Source of the DNA: CAWCWN01 sp963799245 | GTDB taxonomy: Bacteria; Chloroflexota; Ktedonobacteria; Ktedonobacterales; Ktedonobacteraceae | Direction: 5' to 3' | NCBI GenBank assembly: GCA_963799245.1 | Contig: CAWCWN010000003.1 | Coordinates: forward strand, 1,178,001 to 1,242,000 | Length of the DNA: 64,000 bases | In this document: positions 61,174-64,000 of the stretch, in pieces | Numbering within the stretch: the stretch's first letter is position 1 | Layout: each line of letters opens with the position of its first letter | Translations under genes and position numbers: made by a program | The notes under the pieces: generated by a model | Database searches by the model: none | Seen by the model: only the letters and a program-made list of their open reading frames with translations | Told to the model about the DNA's origin: nothing

Positions 61174-61425
61174 AGCGCCCTCTCCCTGGCTATTAAGCGG
61201 GTTGAGGGCTTCTTCTTCCCCACCGGGCTAACCCCGCGTGGCAGATATTGCTCTGTAGTATGACCACTGAGATGATCGGCAGGGCAACACCGCCGCTGGC
61301 TGTCAAAGGTACTATTGATGCTTGAGGTTCTGCTAAAGATGTTATGATAATTCCTGGCAGCCTGGGCAGAGAAGCTTTCTGAGGTTGTCTGTCGCTAATG
61401 CCCTGTAAACCACGTGGGAGGTCTG

Positions 61426-62499
61426 ATGCAATCAACCTGGATGGATAAATTCACGCGCGCGTTCTTCTGGTTTGGCTTCTGTGTCTTCCTGGCTGCCTCC
61501 ATTCCGCACATCGCCGCCTATTATCGCCACTTCGACCCCAACGGCGGCGGCTTTGCCAATAGCGCAAACTGGGTGATCAGCTACCTGGTCGCCATAGTGA
61601 TCGACGTCACAGACGTACTGGTAAGCATCGCCGTCTTAAAAGAGTTGAACCGCGGCACACCGCAAAGGTACCTGCTGGGCTACTGGGCCTTCATCGTGTT
61701 CGTCATGGCGCTGTCGTGGCTGATCAACTGGCAGTATAACATCGTGTTCGTCACGCAGACGTTCGCCCGGGCGGATAGCCAGCAGATATTCGGCGTCGCG
61801 GTTGGCAGCCTCAATCCAATCCTCGGCAGCGCTTTCCAGTTATTGCTCCTGGTCTACACGGCCATGGCGCACAAATTCGCCGCAAAGCCGGTGCAAAAGA
61901 CCGCCGCGCAGCTCAGGCAGGAAGCCGATGAGCTGGAGCAGATCACTCTGCAGCAGGCGCGCATTGACGCCGTGAAGAAGTTGTGCAGCGACAACAAAGT
62001 TGGCGGCATATTCGATAGTCTGGGGCAGGCCAAAGAGCGCGCAAAAACCCTCTTTGGTAACGATCAGCAGCAGGCGCACGCTCCTGCCAGAAGCAGTGGC
62101 GTAGAGATGCCGGTAGAAGAGCCGGGCGGCGAGGAGCCGGAAGAGGAGATCGGTGAGCCGGTCAGCGGCGAGAATATTATAGTGAGCGACGACGTTCTAG
62201 GCGTGCTGAAAACCTATCCAAAGATCGAGGCTTTGCTCTCTACAGGCCGGCCAACGTTCTCACTTCAAGAGGTCAGCGCGGCGACCGGCTTCGGCGTGAA
62301 ATTGCTGGCAAATCGCCTTGCCAAAGGTGAGTTAAAACATCCAGCGCGCAATGACATGCGCATCACCAGAGAATCGCTTTTGTCCTGGCTAAAAACCGCT
62401 CCGGCGGCGCGCCAGGGCGGCAAGCAAAGAGGTAAAGTCGTGGCGTTCAAAGCCGGCCAGGGCGAAGGGCAGTTGGAGATGTCCGGCGGCCGCACATGA
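61426..62499 (+). CDS. Four-TM protein with C-terminal helix-turn-helix-like region
   Basis: 357 residues from the ATG at 61426, with GGGAGG 5 bp upstream. Four hydrophobic segments (~12-32, ~45-70, ~85-105, ~125-145) are followed by a coiled coil (AAQLRQEADELEQITLQQAR), an acidic Glu/Pro-rich stretch (~225-250) and a C-terminal region with a helix-turn-helix look (SLQEVSAATGFGVKLLANRL). The closest by build is the 41723-42568 protein; both resemble membrane proteins of actinobacterial plasmids and integrative elements. It starts 250 bp past the third att copy, so it may be the relic of a further element or a chromosomal gene. Function unknown. Confidence 0.65.
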   Translation: MQSTWMDKFTRAFFWFGFCVFLAASIPHIAAYYRHFDPNGGGFANSANWVISYLVAIVIDVTDVLVSIAVLKELNRGTPQRYLLGYWAFIVFVMALSWLINWQYNIVFVTQTFARADSQQIFGVAVGSLNPILGSAFQLLLLVYTAMAHKFAAKPVQKTAAQLRQEADELEQITLQQARIDAVKKLCSDNKVGGIFDSLGQAKERAKTLFGNDQQQAHAPARSSGVEMPVEEPGGEEPEEEIGEPVSGENIIVSDDVLGVLKTYPKIEALLSTGRPTFSLQEVSAATGFGVKLLANRLAKGELKHPARNDMRITRESLLSWLKTAPAARQGGKQRGKVVAFKAGQGEGQLEMSGGRT

Positions 62500-62558
62500 T
62501 CTCAATCTGATATCTCGGCACAAAAGGCGCGCGACTACCTGCGAACATAACCCCTGAA

Positions 62559-62585
62559 GGCCGCAGCCGGAGGACTGCCGCGGCC
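62559..62585 (+). terminator. Possible terminator after the four-TM gene
   Basis: GGCCGC (62559-62564) pairs with GCGGCC (62580-62585), with partial pairing inside, followed by GTAGAAAAAG on the plus strand and no T-tract. A TGCTACAAT extended -10 at 62607-62615 likely starts the next gene. Confidence 0.4.
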
Positions 62586-62657
62586 GTAGAAAAAGCCCCC
62601 CAAATATGCTACAATAAGGAAAGTATTATCCCTAGCTAATATTGGGAGGCTTTTGCC

Positions 62658-63023
62658 TTGAGCAATTTCTATACACCTGGTTCCGGCAATGGATCGTCGT
62701 CAAATGGTAGTTCGTTTGTGAGTCGTCGTGAAATACGTGCAAGCAATGCCACCGGGGCTCTACCCGCGGTCAGTATCGGCAGCAGCGGGCGAGGGTACGC
62801 AGGGCAGTTCGATTTCGAGGCTATGCTGGTCTCCCTGCATGAGTTGTTTGAACACGATCGGCAGGTTGCGAGCCAGGCCGATGGCACACGCTGCGGTATC
62901 TGCTACCTGCATTTTTCGCTCGCTGAGCTACATTACCGCGAAGAAGGCTTCTATACATGCGCTGATTGCGAGCGCACGCTGGGTAAACACTCGTTGCCCA
63001 TGTTGAGACAGCAACAAAAATAG
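62658..63023 (+). CDS. Small zinc-ribbon protein, unknown function
   Basis: 121 residues from a TTG at 62658, 8 bp behind GGGAGG. The first ~50 residues are Ser/Gly-rich and disordered. The end has two CxxC pairs (CGICYLHF and CADCERTLG) about 24 residues apart, forming a probable zinc ribbon. It resembles no named family I can recall but has the composition of short conserved proteins of this lineage. It converges on def. Confidence 0.6.
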   Translation: MSNFYTPGSGNGSSSNGSSFVSRREIRASNATGALPAVSIGSSGRGYAGQFDFEAMLVSLHELFEHDRQVASQADGTRCGICYLHFSLAELHYREEGFYTCADCERTLGKHSLPMLRQQQK

Positions 63024-63054
63024 TGCAGGGGGGTGGTAATAGAGGAGCCGGGCG

Positions 63055-63564
63055 CTACTCTATCACCGCCTCCTTTTCTAACTCCTCCTCCTCCTCCTCG
63101 CGTACCTCGCGCAAGTCTTCTGGCCGATCCAGGCGATCCAGGAAGAGGATGCCGTCCAGGTGATCGATCTCATGCTGCAGGATACGGGCAAACCAGCCTT
63201 CGGCGTTCACCTTTATAGACTTACCTCGCACGTCCTGCCCCTTGACCACAATTTTTTCGGCCCGGCGGATATTGTCGCCGGCATAACCGGGAATACTCAG
63301 ACAGCCTTCTGTCCCCAGCACCTCGCCTTCGGCTTTAACGATCTCTGGATTGACCATGGCCACTTTGTGGTCTTCGTACTCGGCAACGAAGATGCGCAGC
63401 GACTGGGCAATCTGGGGGGCCGCCAGCCCCACCCCGGCTGACGCGTGCATTGTTTCGAACATATCATCGACCAGCTTCTGGATCGATGGGTCAAAGCGAT
63501 GAAGCTTTTTTGCTTTGCGGCGCAGGATTGGATTCTCTGCTGTAATAATTTTATGTAGTGCCAT
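63055..63564 (-). CDS. def: Peptide deformylase
   Basis: 169 residues. Motif 1 GVGLAAPQI (~44-52), motif 2 EGCLSIPGY (metal Cys ~92) and motif 3 QHEIDHLDG (~134-142, metal His and catalytic Glu) are all intact. It removes the formyl group from the N-terminal methionine of new proteins. The C-terminus is an acidic Glu-rich tail (EVREEEEEELEKE), longer than usual. AGGGA lies before the ATG. It is divergent from tilS. Confidence 0.96.
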   Translation of the reverse strand: MALHKIITAENPILRRKAKKLHRFDPSIQKLVDDMFETMHASAGVGLAAPQIAQSLRIFVAEYEDHKVAMVNPEIVKAEGEVLGTEGCLSIPGYAGDNIRRAEKIVVKGQDVRGKSIKVNAEGWFARILQHEIDHLDGILFLDRLDRPEDLREVREEEEEELEKEAVIE

Positions 63565-63702
63565 AAATGCTGTTCCCTACCTACAGACTGGCTGAGGGCA
63601 TGATACAAAGTGCCCCGACAAACCTCAAAACCCATCGAGAGGACATAGACCCAATGGGGTATAATTGCCTATATCGTATCACATCTCCCAATAGGCGTAA
63701 AC

Positions 63703-64000
63703 ATGCTAGCAGCTACTGTGGCTTATATCGAACGCTACCAGCTCTTACCTGCTGACGGGACCATCATCGTCGCCGTCTCCGGAGGAGCTGACTCGCTCTG
63801 CCTCCTGCACATCCTGCACCGGCTCTGCGGACATCCCACGAAACGCTATCCCTTGCTACACCTGCATGTGGCGCACCTCAATCATAGATTGCGCGGCGCC
63901 GCCAGCGCCGCAGATGCGGCCTTTGTTGCACAGATTGCCGCAAACTGGGAGCTGCCCGTCACACTGGGTGAGATTGACGTGGCCGCCCTGGCCCGCAAGG
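63703..64000 (+). CDS. tilS: tRNA(Ile)-lysidine synthetase, N-terminal part (cut by window end)
   Basis: The first 99 codons are visible. The PP-loop VAVSGGADSLCLLHIL (~24-39) and HVAHLNHRLRG (~56-66) identify TilS, which converts cytidine 34 of the CAU-anticodon tRNA-Ile2 to lysidine. The start is an ATG after a weak ribosome site (ATAGGCG). It is divergent from def across 138 bp. Confidence 0.92.
   Translation, partial: MLAATVAYIERYQLLPADGTIIVAVSGGADSLCLLHILHRLCGHPTKRYPLLHLHVAHLNHRLRGAASAADAAFVAQIAANWELPVTLGEIDVAALARK

Noticed and set aside
62593..62652. Hairpin hiding the ribosome site of the zinc-ribbon gene
   Set aside because: The left arm lies upstream of the likely promoter (TGCTACAAT at 62607), so it would not be in the transcript.

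Overview
Chromosomal segment of a high-GC, Gram-positive-like member of the phylum Chloroflexota, most plausibly a Ktedonobacteria relative. The housekeeping proteins (primary sigma factor, DnaG, GapA, TpiA, MiaA, Def, TilS) look chloroflexotal, and the content (large Ser/Thr kinase with C-terminal membrane segments, many integrated elements, GTG/TTG starts behind strong GGAGG sites) fits. The assignment is by recognition only; no database search was possible.

Layout. 1-4.5 kb: end of hutH, an aminotransferase, and the glycolytic row gap - truncated pgk remnant - tpiA, with two perfect parS sites. 4.5-9.7 kb (leftward): a CpaF-like ATPase, sigA and dnaG. 9.85-10.8 kb: a gene-free block with 16 exact copies of the DnaA box TTATCCACA, read as the chromosomal replication origin; the parS sites 8-10 kb away support this. 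10.9-31.4 kb: ordinary metabolism and transport: glycogen debranching enzyme, polar amino-acid ABC transporter with two tandem binding proteins, GH3 hexosaminidase and nagA, a NitT/TauT-type transporter without a binding protein, miaA split by a -1 frameshift at an A7 tract, a Ser/Thr kinase, a cell-wall-hydrolase-like membrane protein, GH20 hexosaminidase, and a TrkA-N protein.

31.9-61.2 kb is accessory DNA. A CAU-anticodon tRNA gene (31918-31992) is followed by a 62-bp exact copy of its 3' part at 45469-45530 and a diverged 47-bp copy at 61127-61173. This marks two integrated elements in tandem. Element 1 (32.0-45.5 kb) carries an IS5-like insertion, a broken MalT/LuxR-type regulator, two tyrosine recombinases, an endonuclease VII-like HNH protein, a pair of pentapeptide-repeat membrane/coiled-coil proteins bracketed by duplicated 150-bp segments, short terminal-inverted-repeat elements, and plasmid-like small genes ending at an integrase beside the attachment copy. 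Element 2 (45.5-61.2 kb) carries a SnoaL-like protein, an ADH / integrase-like / MIP18 / amidohydrolase cluster resembling the accessory part of propane-monooxygenase operons, transposase wreckage, a holin plus a three-domain lysin, and a DUF499/Swt1-HEPN ATPase whose DUF1156 methylase partner is decayed.

61.4-64 kb: a four-TM helix-turn-helix protein (possibly still element-derived), a small zinc-ribbon protein, peptide deformylase and the start of tilS.
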